From the NCBI GenBank assembly GCA_041920505.1, contig JBHGXV010000020.1:1-50849 (forward strand): a stretch of 50,849 bases of DNA, in the 5' to 3' direction. Under the pieces are notes generated by a model. It made no database searches and had not been told where the DNA came from. It was given only the letters and a program-made list of their open reading frames with translations. Every line of letters starts with the position of its first letter. Within the stretch, counting starts at the first letter, position 1. Source of the DNA: JBHGXV01 sp041920505 (GTDB taxonomy: Bacteria; Bacillota; Bacilli; Brevibacillales; Brevibacillaceae). The translations under genes were made by a program, and so were the position numbers. Shown here one piece after another: positions 50,735-50,849 of this stretch.

Positions 50735-50849
50735 GTGATGTGCACCCCTTAGAATAGACATTGGAAAAACCCCCTTGGTTATCCGATGAAAATTCTAGGG
50801 GGTGCATTTGTTATGGCAATAAAGGGTCAGAAGTTCAAGAGCTATCCAC
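50735..50849 (+). mobile_element. Left end of an IS3-like insertion sequence (truncated by the window)
   Basis: TGTGATGTGCACCCC starts what looks like a terminal repeat just after aroA. TGCACCCCTTAGAAT (50741-50755) and ATTCTAGGGGGTGCA (50792-50806) form an inverted repeat in front of a transposase-like start. This fits an IS3/IS150-group element. The element continues beyond the window, so ends and target duplication cannot be checked. Confidence 0.6.
50813..50849 (+). CDS. IS3-type transposase OrfA, N-terminus only
   Basis: The first 12 codons (MAIKGQKFKSYP) from ATG 50813, about 10 bases after AGGGGG. MAKKGQKF-like starts are common in small helix-turn-helix OrfA proteins of IS3-family elements. 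The gene is cut by the window edge. Confidence 0.5.
   Translation, partial: MAIKGQKFKSYP

Overview
The window reads as a chromosomal segment of a GC-rich member of the Bacillales (Firmicutes). Supporting signs are a BrxC/YtxJ-type bacilliredoxin (bacillithiol biology), a soluble SftA-type FtsK translocase, an AroA-type chorismate mutase-DAHP synthase fusion next to the ytxJ-like gene, a tiny YjcZ-like protein, YqgQ, an S-box (SAM-I) riboswitch, strong GGAGG ribosome binding sites, frequent GTG/TTG starts and many short hairpin-plus-T-run terminators. Aconitase suggests respiratory metabolism. I cannot name the genus with confidence; something near Brevibacillus or a similar high-GC Bacillales lineage is a guess. 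No rRNA, tRNA, CRISPR array or prophage was seen. The only mobile element is the left end of an apparent IS3-like insertion sequence at the right edge.

Layout. 0-7.4 kb: MFS exporter, an unknown gene overlapping yqgQ, transketolase, class A penicillin-binding protein and a small unknown gene. 7.4-15.3 kb: an unusual TPR plus L,D-transpeptidase membrane protein, trmB, a ThyX-fold protein that has lost the ThyX signature, a gamma-glutamylcyclotransferase-like protein, ilvD with an upstream perfect palindrome, an EamA permease behind a consensus cre site, a hotdog thioesterase and an unknown gene. 15.5-19.3 kb: an inositol monophosphatase-like gene followed by a PAS/AAA+/HTH sigma-54 activator, then a consensus -24/-12 promoter driving tryptophanase. 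19.4-26.4 kb: two zinc-ribbon proteins, a copper-amine-oxidase-like-domain lipoprotein, SftA with a 7-residue tandem repeat in its linker, an unknown gene, a CstR-type persulfide sensor and an IclR regulator.

26.5-33.6 kb: MOSC protein, aconitase, and the divergent molybdopterin cluster moeB-like/moaX (MoaD-MoaE fusion) and moaA-moaC. A 17-bp motif is shared, at the same place relative to the promoter, between the iclR-like gene and aconitase. 33.8-39.6 kb: metallo-hydrolase, then a MarR-RND pump-lipoprotein adaptor operon with MarR-type operators. 39.6-42.0 kb: SAM-I riboswitch plus aminotransferase, a Fur-type-box-controlled DUF2325 gene and a 46-residue small gene. 42-50.8 kb: trypsin-like protease without PDZ or signal peptide, trxA with a perfect palindrome on its promoter, PadR regulator, M29 aminopeptidase, YjcZ-like gene, zinc-finger proteins, BrxC, a large FtsA-like ATPase with tandem C-terminal repeats, aroA and the IS end.

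The most interesting local logic is regulatory: sigma-54 control of tryptophanase by the adjacent activator, a proposed IclR-aconitase link, Fur control of DUF2325, and an unidentified repressor site on trxA. Thiol and sulfur functions recur (TrxA, BrxC, CstR, SAM riboswitch, molybdopterin sulfur carrier), but whether they form one system is not shown by the sequence.
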